A stretch of 64,000 nt of DNA from an uncultured Paracoccaceae bacterium (GTDB lineage Bacteria > Pseudomonadota > Alphaproteobacteria > Rhodobacterales > Rhodobacteraceae): contig CANMPL010000005.1 of the NCBI GenBank assembly GCA_947499715.1, positions 62,001 to 126,000 of the forward strand, in the 5' to 3' direction. A model generated the notes under the pieces. It did no database searches and was not told the origin of the DNA. It saw nothing but the letters and a program-made list of their open reading frames with translations. Below are positions 26,383-34,869 of the stretch, piece by piece. Position 1 is the first letter of the stretch, and each line of letters opens with the position of its first letter. Made by a program: the position numbers and the translations under genes.

Positions 26383-26553
26383 ATGACCGATCACTCTGAC
26401 AAAACGCCCGCTGTAGATATTGAAGCATTCTTCGGTCACGTAATCATTCAAGACGCCATGATGGCCGTTTTGATTTGCTTCACGATACTGGTCAGTTTGT
26501 TTTTTGTTTGGAAGATCACAACTGCGCTGCGTAGCGACGGGGTTTCCAAATAG
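26383..26553 (+). CDS. 56-residue single-pass membrane peptide
   Basis: This short gene begins at ATG 26383 after AAGGGGGT (26367-26374) and ends with TAG at 26551. It encodes MTDHSDKTPAVDIEAFFGHV, then one hydrophobic helix (about residues 26-46, MMAVLICFTILVSLFFVWKI) and a short basic tail. The 276 bases upstream are unusually A+T-rich and contain no other gene, so this may be a separately promoted unit. No family is recognised. A small membrane regulator or stress peptide is possible but not shown. Confidence 0.6.
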   Translation: MTDHSDKTPAVDIEAFFGHVIIQDAMMAVLICFTILVSLFFVWKITTALRSDGVSK

Positions 26554-26562
26554 AATTTGGTT

Positions 26563-27771
26563 CTAAGCCTCGCCGGGGCGCTTGACCTTTGTCGTCAACC
26601 AGAATGCCACCACTGCACAGGTCAGCACGCCGATCCCGATGGGCAACGGTGTGCCGTCAAAGGCCAGCCCGATTGGGGCGGCGATGAGCACAGCGCCGAC
26701 AGTGGAAATGGCCGAGATAAGCGAGGCCGCCATGCCCGCGATATGGGGCATCGGTTCCATCCCCAATGCGTTGAGGTTCCCGATGGTCAGACCGGCCTGA
26801 TAAAACAGGCCCGTCGTCCAGAACACATAGACACCAAAGGTCAGCCAGAACGGGCCTCCGGCCAAGGTGATGACGATCAACAGCGTGCTGATCGCGATCT
26901 GGGCGGCGAACATGCCGCGTATGATCGCCCGCATCCCAAGCCGCCCGACAAGCCGCGCGTTCAGCAGGCTGCCGGTTGCGGCGACCACGGCGATGGCGCC
27001 GAACCAAAGGTGGAAGGTCTCGCGCTGGCCGAATGTTTCGTTAAAGACCTGCTGCGTGGTCGCGACCCCGGTGAACAACATGCCAAACGACAGGGTCTGG
27101 ATGATGATCGTCAAACGGGTTGTGGGATGGGTCAGGACCTCTTTCGCGGCAGCGAGCATTGCCGCCACATTCAAGGGGCGGCGGGTCTGGGGCGTTGTGG
27201 TCTCTGGCTGGCGCAGAACCAGCCAGGCACATGTCAGCGTCGAAAAGGCCACAAAGGTCAGAAAGACTGACCGCCAGCCGAACCCGATGATGATGTAATA
27301 GCCCATGGTGGGCGCAAGTGCGGGCACCAGCGAAAAGACCACCATGACAAAGGACAGGATCCGCGCCATGGCTGCGCCGGAATAAAGGTCGCGGATCAAC
27401 GCCATTGTGGCGACACGCGGCCCAGAGGCACCAAGCCCCTGCACAAGGCGCGCGGCCAGCATGATCTCCAGGCTTTGCGCGGACCAGGCCACCAAAGAGG
27501 CCAAACAATAAACGATGGACCCGCCAACGATCACCGGCTTGCGGCCAAAGGCATCTGCCAGCGGCCCCATGACAAAGGTGCCGATCCCCATGCCCAACAC
27601 AAAGCTGGTGATGATCAACTGCGCACGGTTGGTGTCCTGTGGAGTGAGCGCCTGCGCCATGTCGGGCAGGGCGGGCAGCATCGCATCAATGGAAAAGGCG
27701 ACCGTTGCGGCCAACATCGCCATCAGCGCGATAAATTCCGTCTGGTGGAGCCTTGCGGTTGGCGGCGTCAC
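26563..27771 (-). CDS. MFS drug-efflux transporter, Bcr/CflA type
   Basis: This 402-residue protein starts at GTG 27771, which overlaps the stop of the DsbA-like gene by four bases. Twelve hydrophobic segments are visible. The motif GPLADAFGRKPVIVGG is the MFS motif A, and LVQGLGASGPRVATMALIRD is characteristic of the Bcr/CflA drug-resistance subgroup. The substrate is unknown. An upstream extension of the frame runs inside the DsbA-like gene and is rejected. It is the last gene of a coupled unit: CoA ligase, DsbA-like, MFS. Confidence 0.88.
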   Translation of the reverse strand: MTPPTARLHQTEFIALMAMLAATVAFSIDAMLPALPDMAQALTPQDTNRAQLIITSFVLGMGIGTFVMGPLADAFGRKPVIVGGSIVYCLASLVAWSAQSLEIMLAARLVQGLGASGPRVATMALIRDLYSGAAMARILSFVMVVFSLVPALAPTMGYYIIIGFGWRSVFLTFVAFSTLTCAWLVLRQPETTTPQTRRPLNVAAMLAAAKEVLTHPTTRLTIIIQTLSFGMLFTGVATTQQVFNETFGQRETFHLWFGAIAVVAATGSLLNARLVGRLGMRAIIRGMFAAQIAISTLLIVITLAGGPFWLTFGVYVFWTTGLFYQAGLTIGNLNALGMEPMPHIAGMAASLISAISTVGAVLIAAPIGLAFDGTPLPIGIGVLTCAVVAFWLTTKVKRPGEA

Positions 27772-28412
27772 TCCGCCGCGTCCAGTTGCTTTTGGATGTC
27801 GGCGATCACCTGCAACCACATCTCGGGCGGCTGCGCGCCGGGAACCGCGTGCTGTTGGGCGACAACAAATGTCGGGACCGAATTTACACCCATCTCTCGG
27901 CTATGGGCGTCGCGTTTGCGGATCTCTTCAAGGTCGGCATCGGTAGACAGCAGGCGCGTGACGGTGGCGGCGTCCATTTCTGCGGTATCGGCGATATCGG
28001 CGAGCACTTCGTGATCGCTGATGTCGCGGCCTTCGACGAAATAGGCTTTGAACAGCAAGTCAACGACAAAGATCTGCCGCTGCTCGATCCCGGCCCAATG
28101 GATCAACCGGTGGGCGTCGATAGTGTTGGGGGTCCGTTTGATGGCCTCAAAGTTGATCAATGCACCAGCGTTGGCTGCATGTTCAACTACCGGGGCATAG
28201 GCCTTTACCGCACCTTCTTTGCCGCCAAACTTGCCTTCAAGATAGGCGCGTCGATCCATGCCCTCAGTGGGCATATCAGGGTTCAGTTGGAACGGGTGCC
28301 ATTCGATCACAAAGGGATGGTCGGGGACCTGTGCCAGCGCCTTATCAAGGTTGGTCTTGCCGATGTAGCACCAAGGGCAGATCGGATCAGAGATGATATC
28401 AAGCTTGACCAT
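27768..28412 (-). CDS. DsbA family oxidoreductase (FrnE-like)
   Basis: This 214-residue protein has ATG at 28412. It has no signal peptide and begins MVKLDIISDPICPWCYIG, placing the CPWC active site at residues 12-15 as in cytoplasmic FrnE/YwbO-type DsbA-fold proteins; the cis-proline region reads GVNSVPTFVV. It may act as a disulfide oxidoreductase or polyketide-type isomerase; the family has been linked to oxidative and metal stress. Start and stop overlap its neighbours by 14 and 4 bases, so it is part of a tightly coupled operon. Confidence 0.88.
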   Translation of the reverse strand: MVKLDIISDPICPWCYIGKTNLDKALAQVPDHPFVIEWHPFQLNPDMPTEGMDRRAYLEGKFGGKEGAVKAYAPVVEHAANAGALINFEAIKRTPNTIDAHRLIHWAGIEQRQIFVVDLLFKAYFVEGRDISDHEVLADIADTAEMDAATVTRLLSTDADLEEIRKRDAHSREMGVNSVPTFVVAQQHAVPGAQPPEMWLQVIADIQKQLDAAE

Positions 28413-29858
28413 GTGTCGCTTCCCAGTTCTGCCGCAGCACGTGGCGCAGCAATTTGTTGTTTGTCCCTCGAGGGAGGTCGGCAACCCGCACGAAAATGCG
28501 CGGCACCTTGTAACCCGCCAGCCGGGTGGCGGCGAAGGCGGTCAGTTGATCTTCATCTATCAGGTTATCGGCGACATAAAAGACCGCGATCAACGAAAGA
28601 TCTGTGCGCAGGCGCACCTCGCAGGCTGCAGCTTCGTGTATGTCAGGATGATGGGTCAGCGCGTCCTCGACCTCGATCGGGCTGACGCGGGTGCCGCCTG
28701 CGTTCATCATATCGTCATTGCGGCCCGCATAGGCGATGGCACCGTCGGGGGTGCGGACCCCAATGTCGCCAGTCTGGAACCAGTCGCCGTCAAATTTGGC
28801 GGCGGTTTCGGCTGGCTGATCCAGATAGCCCAGCATCAGACCGGGGTCGTCTTTGTGCACGCAATCACATGGGTGTCTGGCATCAGTTGCACATGCCGTC
28901 CGGGCTGGGGATAGCCCAAGGTGCCAGCGGGGGCAGGATGGTCGGGCGCGCCAGAGATAAAGGTCGAACATTCGGACATGCCGTAAGCCTCGTGGATCGG
29001 CGTGCCGGTCTGGGCCTGCCACGCCGCGCGGATCGTATCGGGCAGCTTTTCCCCAGCCGAAAGCCCATGACGCAATCGTGGCATGGCGGGCATCTGGGCG
29101 CGTAGCATCCGGCGATAGACGCCGGGGGCTGCAGCAAAGATCGTGGCGTCGTGTGCGGCCAGAAGGCCGGGCAGGGTGGTTGGATCTGTGCCAGGCGCAG
29201 GGATCAGCGCCGTGGCCCCAATAGACCAGGGATCCATCAGCCCGGTGCCCAGGGTGTAGGTCCAGTTGAACGCGCCTGCGTGCAGCAAACGGTCACTGGC
29301 GCGCAGGCCATACCAGCCGTCCCACATCATCTTTCGCGCCAGAATGGCGCGGTGGGCATGAACAACCGCGCGCGGCTGACCGGAGGTGCCGGATGTGTAG
29401 ATGATATAGGCGGGGCGGTTCGGATCGCCCAGCTGGGGTGCCGCAAGCGGGCCATCTGCGCGGTGAAGGTCGGCCACCAACATGCGTGGGATGTCTGGGT
29501 CGGGCAGTGTGATCTCTGCGCCATGCATCACCAGCGCGGGTCGTGTCTGGGTGGCGATCAAGGCAACCTCGGGTGCGGTCAATTGCGATGATGTGGGGAT
29601 CGGGATCAAACCCGCATAGATGCAAGCCAGATAGCAGATCGGGAAATCAGGCGTATTGCCAAGGCGCATCAGGACGCGGTCCTGACCGGGTTGCAGGCCA
29701 TGATCCAATAGCCGCTGCGCGGTGGCGCGCACGGCGCGCTCAAGGCCCGCATAGGTAAGGGTCAGCCCTTGTGCGCCCAGCACCGCCAACGCGGGGTGAT
29801 CGGCGCGGGCCTTCGCCTGCGACAGCACATAGGCCGCCATATTGAATGGGGTTGTCAT
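28399..29858 (-). pseudogene. AMP-dependent acyl/aryl-CoA ligase, frameshifted
   Basis: Two reverse-strand frames together encode one ~486-residue ANL ligase. The first (29858 to 28836) contains YIIYTSGTSGQPRAVVHAHR, AGEKLPDTIRAAW and EAYGMSECSTF; the second (from about 28860 to 28399) contains VHKDDPGLMLGYLDQP, GDWFQTGDIG, AGRNDDMMNAGGTRVSPIEVE and GYKVPRIF. One missing base near 28860-28861 would join them as HVIAVHKDDPGL. With that base restored, the architecture is complete and resembles benzoate-CoA-ligase-like enzymes. As written, the catalytic core is severed from the C-terminal lid, so the product would be inactive. It is either a recent loss or a sequencing error. It is followed at once by the DsbA-like gene. 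Confidence 0.85.
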
Positions 29859-29923
29859 CTGCTATCGCTAGAACGGGTGCTGCGCGGTTGCAAGAGAGGG
29901 CGAAAGGCAGGTAATGATGCCAA

Positions 29924-30547
29924 ATGTCTGGCAATGATCCCAAATCCCTGATCCGCGTGGCGCGTGACAATGGCGAAGAGGCCAGCGCCGCCCCCGTCGA
30001 TCTGGGCGCGCGGGTGCGCGCCTTGCGCAAGGAACGCGACTGGACGTTGGAACAGGCCGCGCAAAAAGCGGGGCTGGCCCGGTCGACCCTGTCCAAGATC
30101 GAAAACGGGCAAATGTCGCCCACCTATGACGCGCTCAAGAAGCTGGCCGAAGGGTTGGATATTTCGATCCCGCAGCTTTTTACCCCGCCCTCCAAAGCGC
30201 AGGTCAATGGTCGGATGGTGATGTCGCGGCGCGACGCGCCGGTGCGGCATGTGACGGCGACCTATGAACATGATTTGCTGGCCGAGGCGCTGACCCAGAA
30301 AAAGATGCTGCCCTATCATGCGCGAATCCGGGCCCGCCGGATGGAGGATTTTGACGGCTGGGTGCGGCACGACGGGGAAGAGTTTCTATATGTGCTGACC
30401 GGCACCATCCGGCTTTATACCGAGTTCTACGAACCCGTTGAGATGAGCCGGGGCGATAGTGCCTATTACGATGGCACGATGGGGCACAACGTGATCTCGA
30501 TCAGCGCCGAAGACGCGACGATCCTGTGGGTCACATCGCTGGTCTAG
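29924..30547 (+). CDS. XRE family regulator with cupin sensor
   Basis: This 207-residue protein has an N-terminal helix-turn-helix (about 27-85, RVRALRKERDWTLEQAAQKAGLARSTLSKIENGQMSPTY read in parts) and a C-terminal cupin_2 domain (about 125-205, GEEFLYVLTGTIRLYTE). This layout is typical of local repressors of amino-acid, polyamine or aromatic-acid catabolism genes. It is divergent from the CoA ligase operon across 65 bases, so control of that operon is the natural guess. Its stop shares a CTAG with the stop of the convergent aquaporin gene. Confidence 0.88.
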   Translation: MSGNDPKSLIRVARDNGEEASAAPVDLGARVRALRKERDWTLEQAAQKAGLARSTLSKIENGQMSPTYDALKKLAEGLDISIPQLFTPPSKAQVNGRMVMSRRDAPVRHVTATYEHDLLAEALTQKKMLPYHARIRARRMEDFDGWVRHDGEEFLYVLTGTIRLYTEFYEPVEMSRGDSAYYDGTMGHNVISISAEDATILWVTSLV

Positions 30548-31197
30548 CCGCGCGGAAACAGACGCGGCAGAACAGCGGCGGCGATGCCAAGACCAATCAT
30601 CTGCATAACGATGAACATCGGCGCATGGGCCGGGTTGATGCCTGCAAAGGTGTCGGAAAATGTCCGCGCGATGGTGACGGCCGGGTTGGCAAAGCTGGTG
30701 GACGAGGTGAACCAATAGGCCCCGGTGATATAAAGTGCGACCAGCGTCGGAACCGCTTCAGGTTTCGATTTCAGCCCGCCAAAGATCACAAAAAGCAGGC
30801 CAAAGGTGGCAAAGATCTCTGACGTCCATTGCCCGGCACCGCTGCGGTTGGTGGTGCTGAATTGCACGATATCAAGGTCGAACATCATATGGGTCAGCCA
30901 GACACCAAGGATGCCGCCCGTGATTTGGACCAGAACGAATGCAGCCGCCAAACCGGGCGCGATTTCGCCGCGGATCAGGAAGGCCAGCGTGACCACGGGA
31001 TTGAAATGCGCGCCTGAGACGGGGCCCAAGGTGGTGATGATCACATAGAGGATGCAGCCCGTGGCGATGGCATTGGCCAAAAGGGCAATCGCGGTGTTTC
31101 CGTCCGCCAGGGCTGCCCCCATGATGCCGGAACCGACGACGCCAATCAGCAGGAATGCGGTGCCGAGCCATTCGGCGAAGAGTTTTTGGAAGGTCAT
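30544..31197 (-). CDS. MIP family aquaporin/glycerol-type channel
   Basis: This 217-residue protein has six membrane helices and both half-helix motifs: SGAHFNPVV (first NPx box, with Val instead of Ala) and FANPAVT (second, canonical NPA). It belongs to the aquaporin Z/AqpS-like bacterial group, in which some members carry arsenite; no ars gene is near. Small neutral solute or water passage across the inner membrane is expected. The stop codon overlaps that of the XRE-cupin gene. Confidence 0.9.
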   Translation of the reverse strand: MTFQKLFAEWLGTAFLLIGVVGSGIMGAALADGNTAIALLANAIATGCILYVIITTLGPVSGAHFNPVVTLAFLIRGEIAPGLAAAFVLVQITGGILGVWLTHMMFDLDIVQFSTTNRSGAGQWTSEIFATFGLLFVIFGGLKSKPEAVPTLVALYITGAYWFTSSTSFANPAVTIARTFSDTFAGINPAHAPMFIVMQMIGLGIAAAVLPRLFPRG

Positions 31198-31279
31198 GGG
31201 CGGTAACTACGTCTGGATTGTAAGCGATTTGTGACAGGTCTTAAGACAGGAGCGGTTACGCCGCACGCGATTTTTGGAT

Positions 31280-31332
31280 GGGGGATTTTGCATCCCCCAA
31301 ACCCCCAGCAGGATATTTGCAGCCAAAAGAAG
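31280..31332 (+). repeat. Dispersed palindromic element, copy B
   Basis: The hairpin GGGGGAT (31280-31286), loop TTTGC, ATCCCCC (31292-31298) is followed by the tail GGATATTTGCAGCCAAAAGAAG (31311-31332, written here in one 22-base span of which the core is GGATATTT and GCCAAAAGAAG). The tail touches the stop codon of the small lipoprotein gene. Confidence 0.7.
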
Positions 31333-31458
31333 TCAGATGACCATATCAGCAGCCCCAAGGGCAACCTTGCCTGTTGTGATCGCGGCATTGCCCACGACCC
31401 GGGCCGGGGTGCAGGCGCTGGCGGCGAGCAGAGCCACCAGCAAAAGAAGCCGGATCAT
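31333..31458 (-). CDS. 41-residue lipoprotein
   Basis: This tiny gene starts with an ATG that overlaps the stop of the solute-binding-protein gene in ATGA (31455-31458). It encodes a signal MIRLLLLVALLAASAC with a lipobox ending at Cys16 and a mature part of only 26 residues (TPARVVGNAAITTGKVALGA and six more). No family is recognised; the size recalls entericidin-type lipoproteins. Coupling to the binding protein suggests it is expressed with it, perhaps as a membrane-associated partner. Confidence 0.65.
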   Translation of the reverse strand: MIRLLLLVALLAASACTPARVVGNAAITTGKVALGAADMVI

Positions 31459-33269
31459 TCTTCCCACCACCACACATCGGGTTGCCAGCCGGGCCAGTCG
31501 CCAAAGATTGGCAGGGGTTCGGGGAACCTCAGTTCCTTGACGTGGGCCAGGCGCGAGATGTTCCACTGATAGATCGGGATGACATAGCGGCCAGAGGTCA
31601 GCACCCGGTCAAGCGCTTTGACAGCGGCGACAAAATCATCCTGACTTTCAGAGGTGAGCAGCTTGCCGATCATCGCATCCACCGCTTCGGATTGCACACC
31701 CATCAGGTTGCGCGACCCTTCGGTATTGGCAGCGTCGATGCCATAGTAGGCGTATTGCTCGTTTCCGGGGGAAAGCGAGACGCCGCGCCGGTAATAGGTC
31801 ATATCAAAGTCAAAGGCGTCGGTGCGTTCCTTGAACTGCGCATTGTCGACGGATTGGATGTCGACGGTTACGCCGATCCGCTCAAGACTTTGGGCGAACA
31901 TATCGGCGATGGCGGTGTTTTCGGTGGACCCTGATTTGAGCAGGATTTGAAAGGTGAATGGCGCGCCCGCGGCATTCTTCATGACACCGTCCTGAATGGT
32001 CCAGCCTGCGGCCTCCATCATGTCGAGCGCTTTGGCAGTGCCTGCACGATTCCGCTCAGAGCCGTCACCGACGGGCAAGGCATAGCCTTCAATCGCACCG
32101 GGGGTCAGGTCAGCCGCAAAGGGTTCCAGAAAATCCAGCACGCGGCCAGAGGCGGCATCATGGGACATGCCGAGCGGCGAGTTGGACCAGTATGAGGTGA
32201 TGCGTGGTTGTGCGCTGCCGGTCATCGCCTCATTGACGAATTCGAAGTTGAACGCGTGCAGCATAGCATCGCGCACACGCCAGTCGCTGAATTGATCGCG
32301 GCGGGTGTTCATCACAAAGCCGGTCATGCCAGAGGGGCGCTGATGCGGCAGGACGAATTTGACGACCTCGCGGGATTCTGTGGCGGGGAAGTTGTATTGG
32401 CTTTCCCATTTAGCGACGTTGAATTCACGGTTGGAATTGACGATGCCGGTTTTGAAGGCCTCGAAGGCGGCGGTTTCATCGCCGAAGAATTCCAGCCGGA
32501 TCTCATCCAAGTTTGCCGTGCCCTTGCGGAACGGGATGTCCGCGCCCCAATAGTCGGGGTTGCGGGTCAGCGAGATGAAGCGCCCGGCTTCAAAATCGTC
32601 GATCACATAGGGCGAAGAGGTGATCGGCACGATATCCAAGCCGCTTTCGGCAAAGTCGATGCCGTCCCATTGCGCCTTTTTCAGGATCGGGCGCAGACCA
32701 GCCAGAAGCGCCAATTCACGGTCTTCGGTGTTGAAATCAAAGCGCACGACGCCGGGGCGTACTTCGGTCAGGCTGTCGACCTTGCCCCAGAAGCCGCGAT
32801 AGCGCCCGTGACCTTCGGTGCCCAGCGTTTCAAACGACCAGATCACATCCTCGACGGTGACGGGAGAGCCGTCAGAGAATCGGGCGGCCGGGTTGAGGGT
32901 GAATTCGACCCATTCGCGATTCGGCCCCGTCTCAATTCCAGAGGCGAGCACGCCATAAAGTGAGAAGGGTTCATCCAATGTGCGGCCCATCAGGCTTTCG
33001 CCGATCAGGAAGCGCAGCTGCCAATGAACCGACCCTTTTTGGATGTAGGGGTTCATGCTGTCAAAGCTGCCAACGGCGGCGGTCACGATCTTGCCGCCCT
33101 TGGGTGCATCGGGGTTCACATAGGGCAGTGACACAAAATCAGGTGGCAGTGCCGGGTCCCCATACATAGCTATGCCATGCTGCGGTTCGGCCACTGCGGC
33201 ATGGCCTGCAATGGCCAGCGCCGAAGCGGCGGTGAGGCGGCGTAGATTTTGGAAAATGTTTATGCGCAT
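31455..33269 (-). CDS. ABC transporter substrate-binding protein, family 5 (YejA-like)
   Basis: This 604-residue protein has a signal peptide (MRINIFQNLRRLTAASALAIAGHAAVAE). The SBP_bac_5 fold is clear: HGIAMYGDPALPPDF, YVNPDAPKGG, FSDGSPVTVEDVIWSFE, SLTRNPDYWGAD and RVRDAMLHAFNFEF. The APKGG and PHQRPS-type motifs point to the YejA/oligopeptide or microcin-C branch. No permease or ATPase gene is present nearby, so it must serve an unlinked transporter or have its own role. The chosen ATG 33269 directly precedes a credible signal peptide; the frame is open to 33362. Confidence 0.9.
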   Translation of the reverse strand: MRINIFQNLRRLTAASALAIAGHAAVAEPQHGIAMYGDPALPPDFVSLPYVNPDAPKGGKIVTAAVGSFDSMNPYIQKGSVHWQLRFLIGESLMGRTLDEPFSLYGVLASGIETGPNREWVEFTLNPAARFSDGSPVTVEDVIWSFETLGTEGHGRYRGFWGKVDSLTEVRPGVVRFDFNTEDRELALLAGLRPILKKAQWDGIDFAESGLDIVPITSSPYVIDDFEAGRFISLTRNPDYWGADIPFRKGTANLDEIRLEFFGDETAAFEAFKTGIVNSNREFNVAKWESQYNFPATESREVVKFVLPHQRPSGMTGFVMNTRRDQFSDWRVRDAMLHAFNFEFVNEAMTGSAQPRITSYWSNSPLGMSHDAASGRVLDFLEPFAADLTPGAIEGYALPVGDGSERNRAGTAKALDMMEAAGWTIQDGVMKNAAGAPFTFQILLKSGSTENTAIADMFAQSLERIGVTVDIQSVDNAQFKERTDAFDFDMTYYRRGVSLSPGNEQYAYYGIDAANTEGSRNLMGVQSEAVDAMIGKLLTSESQDDFVAAVKALDRVLTSGRYVIPIYQWNISRLAHVKELRFPEPLPIFGDWPGWQPDVWWWEE

Positions 33270-33348
33270 TTTGGCGACAATCCCTCTGGTCCCTGTGTGC
33301 TTTGGGTTTGAGCGTAAAGAGGCGGGCGGGGGCTTGCAAACTTTTAGC

Positions 33349-33377
33349 TTGGCGACACGCAAGTCATTGCTTATAAA
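33349..33377 (+). promoter_or_regulatory. Promoter of the candidate small RNA
   Basis: TTGGCG (33349-33354) and TATAAA (33372-33377) are separated by exactly 17 bases, a good match to a housekeeping sigma-70 promoter. Transcription would start near 33384. Confidence 0.5.
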
Positions 33378-33383
33378 GGCATC

Positions 33384-33459
33384 ACTGCTCGATAGGTTTC
33401 TTGCCTGTATGAAACCTGCCTCAATAACTTAACGCCAGCTTCGTGCTGGCGTTTTTTTT
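33384..33459 (+). ncRNA. Candidate small RNA with intrinsic terminator
   Basis: A strong terminator on the plus strand has no plus-strand gene before it, but a promoter-like pair lies 75-110 bases upstream. The predicted ~76-base transcript has a first hairpin (AGGTTTC 33394-33400 with GAAACCT 33411-33417, loop TTGCCTGTAT), a single-stranded CCTCAATAACTT-like linker, and a terminator hairpin (33431-33439 with 33445-33453) running into eight T. This is the standard form of a trans-acting bacterial sRNA. No known family is recognised. Confidence 0.55.
33431..33459 (+). terminator. Intrinsic terminator
   Basis: A perfect 9-base-pair stem AACGCCAGC/GCTGGCGTT with a five-base loop is followed by a run of eight T. 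On the reverse strand no T-run follows, so it works only for plus-strand transcription. Confidence 0.85.
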
Positions 33460-33604
33460 GTCCGGTGGGTGGAAAATAAAAGCAGATCATGTTTTTCAAG
33501 ATTTATGGCTAACGCCCAATATTTACGCATCATTTGGGGCAATGAACGTTGACCCTTTCGTCGCGCATCGGCAATTTGTTGCCAGCTATATTGGGAGAAT
33601 TTGA

Positions 33605-34771
33605 ATGGCTTTGACGAGTTTCGCGACAACACCAACGTTCTATCGTGTGGGGAATACAGACGATGGTTTCACCGGGGTCCATATCTTTGGCACCGGCTTT
33701 ACCTATGCCCCGGACGGCGGGATTGACGTGCCCATCACGGGGACGATTACGTCCATGCGTTTTATTCTCAATGGGACTGCGCTTGTCGCGGTTCGCGATC
33801 TGCCCGTGTCGGACGTTGCTTTGCTGGCGGCGAATATCGATGCGGCCCTTGCGATCGGCGATGTGGCAGATCCAGGCGCGGCCTTCGTGGCGGTGTTGGC
33901 GGCTTTTGAGGGGGCGTCTTTTGTTGACCTCGCGCTGCAAGATTTTGGTGCCGATGGGGATACCAATGACGTCATGGTGGCGAAATCAACCGGCAGTAAT
34001 TTGTTTGGTGGCTTGGGCGATGATGAGCTGCGCGGCCTTGGCGGCAACGATCAGCTATTTGGCGATGCGGGCAACGATCAAATCTTTGGCGGCGATGGCA
34101 ATGACTTCATTTCCAGCGGAACGGGGAATGACACGATCCTTGCAGGCGACGGTCGTGACACGATGTTCCAACTTGAGGGCGATAATCTTGTGCGGGCAGG
34201 CACCGGGGACGACACTATTATTGTTGAGTACTTTTCGCCGACGTCCTTTGGCACCTTTGGGGACAACACCATCTTTGGCGGTGATGGAAACGACCAGATC
34301 ACCAGCTCTGAAGGGAACGACAAGCTCTTTGGCGGCAACGACGATGACTTCATCTATACAGGTGACGGCACAGATGTCGCGCGTGGCGGGGCCGGCAATG
34401 ATATCATCAGTCTGGGCGGTGGCAGCAATCAGGCCTTTGGTGGTGCGGGTGAAGACACATTTGTGTTCCAAGGCACCGAGACTGTCGAAGGACCGGTCTT
34501 TGATCGGGTTGGTGATGTCTCTGTCATCCGTGATTTCGATGTTGCTGATGACTTCATCTGGGCACGGGGCGAAGACCCGCGGTTCTACTTTGGTGGCGTT
34601 GATGGTGCGGCAGAGCTGCGGATTTTCTCTGCTGACGCGACCCAACGGGGCGATGATATCCTTTGGATATCAGGCATCACCGGCCAGCGCGTTGTGATCA
34701 AGGACACGGATCTGGCTGACCTGACAGAGTTCCACTTTATGCCGACGTTCATTCCTGACGACGTCGCCTAA
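33605..34771 (+). CDS. RTX calcium-binding protein
   Basis: This 388-residue protein starts at ATG 33605 with GGGAG nearby. The N-terminal ~115 residues lack repeats but show a beta-rich segment (FYRVGNTDDGFTGVHIFGTG). Residues about 128-300 are RTX nonapeptides such as GGLGDDELRG, GGDGNDFISS and GGAGNDIISL. The C-terminal ~90 residues (VIRDFDVADDFIWARGED to FHFMPTFIPDDVA) probably hold the type I secretion signal. It differs from the Hint/RTX proteins at 3650 and 10062 in lacking a Hint domain. No secretion genes are linked. Confidence 0.88.
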   Translation: MALTSFATTPTFYRVGNTDDGFTGVHIFGTGFTYAPDGGIDVPITGTITSMRFILNGTALVAVRDLPVSDVALLAANIDAALAIGDVADPGAAFVAVLAAFEGASFVDLALQDFGADGDTNDVMVAKSTGSNLFGGLGDDELRGLGGNDQLFGDAGNDQIFGGDGNDFISSGTGNDTILAGDGRDTMFQLEGDNLVRAGTGDDTIIVEYFSPTSFGTFGDNTIFGGDGNDQITSSEGNDKLFGGNDDDFIYTGDGTDVARGGAGNDIISLGGGSNQAFGGAGEDTFVFQGTETVEGPVFDRVGDVSVIRDFDVADDFIWARGEDPRFYFGGVDGAAELRIFSADATQRGDDILWISGITGQRVVIKDTDLADLTEFHFMPTFIPDDVA

Positions 34772-34780
34772 ATTCGACTG

Positions 34781-34813
34781 ACTGCGGCAGGGGCCAACGC
34801 CTGCCGCAGTTTC
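34781..34813 (+). terminator. Terminator after the RTX gene
   Basis: An 11-base-pair stem ACTGCGGCAGG (34781-34791) and CCTGCCGCAGT (34800-34810) with an eight-base loop begins ten bases after the stop codon. Only three T follow, so efficiency may be moderate. Confidence 0.6.
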
Positions 34814-34869
34814 CCGTGTTCTTTCGCAGTTGCAGCATTATAATGCCATCAACGCAAAAGGAGCACGCA

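Noticed and set aside
29151-29591. 146-residue plus-strand frame opposite the CoA ligase
   Set aside because: Antisense shadow; the minus strand holds clear ligase motifs.
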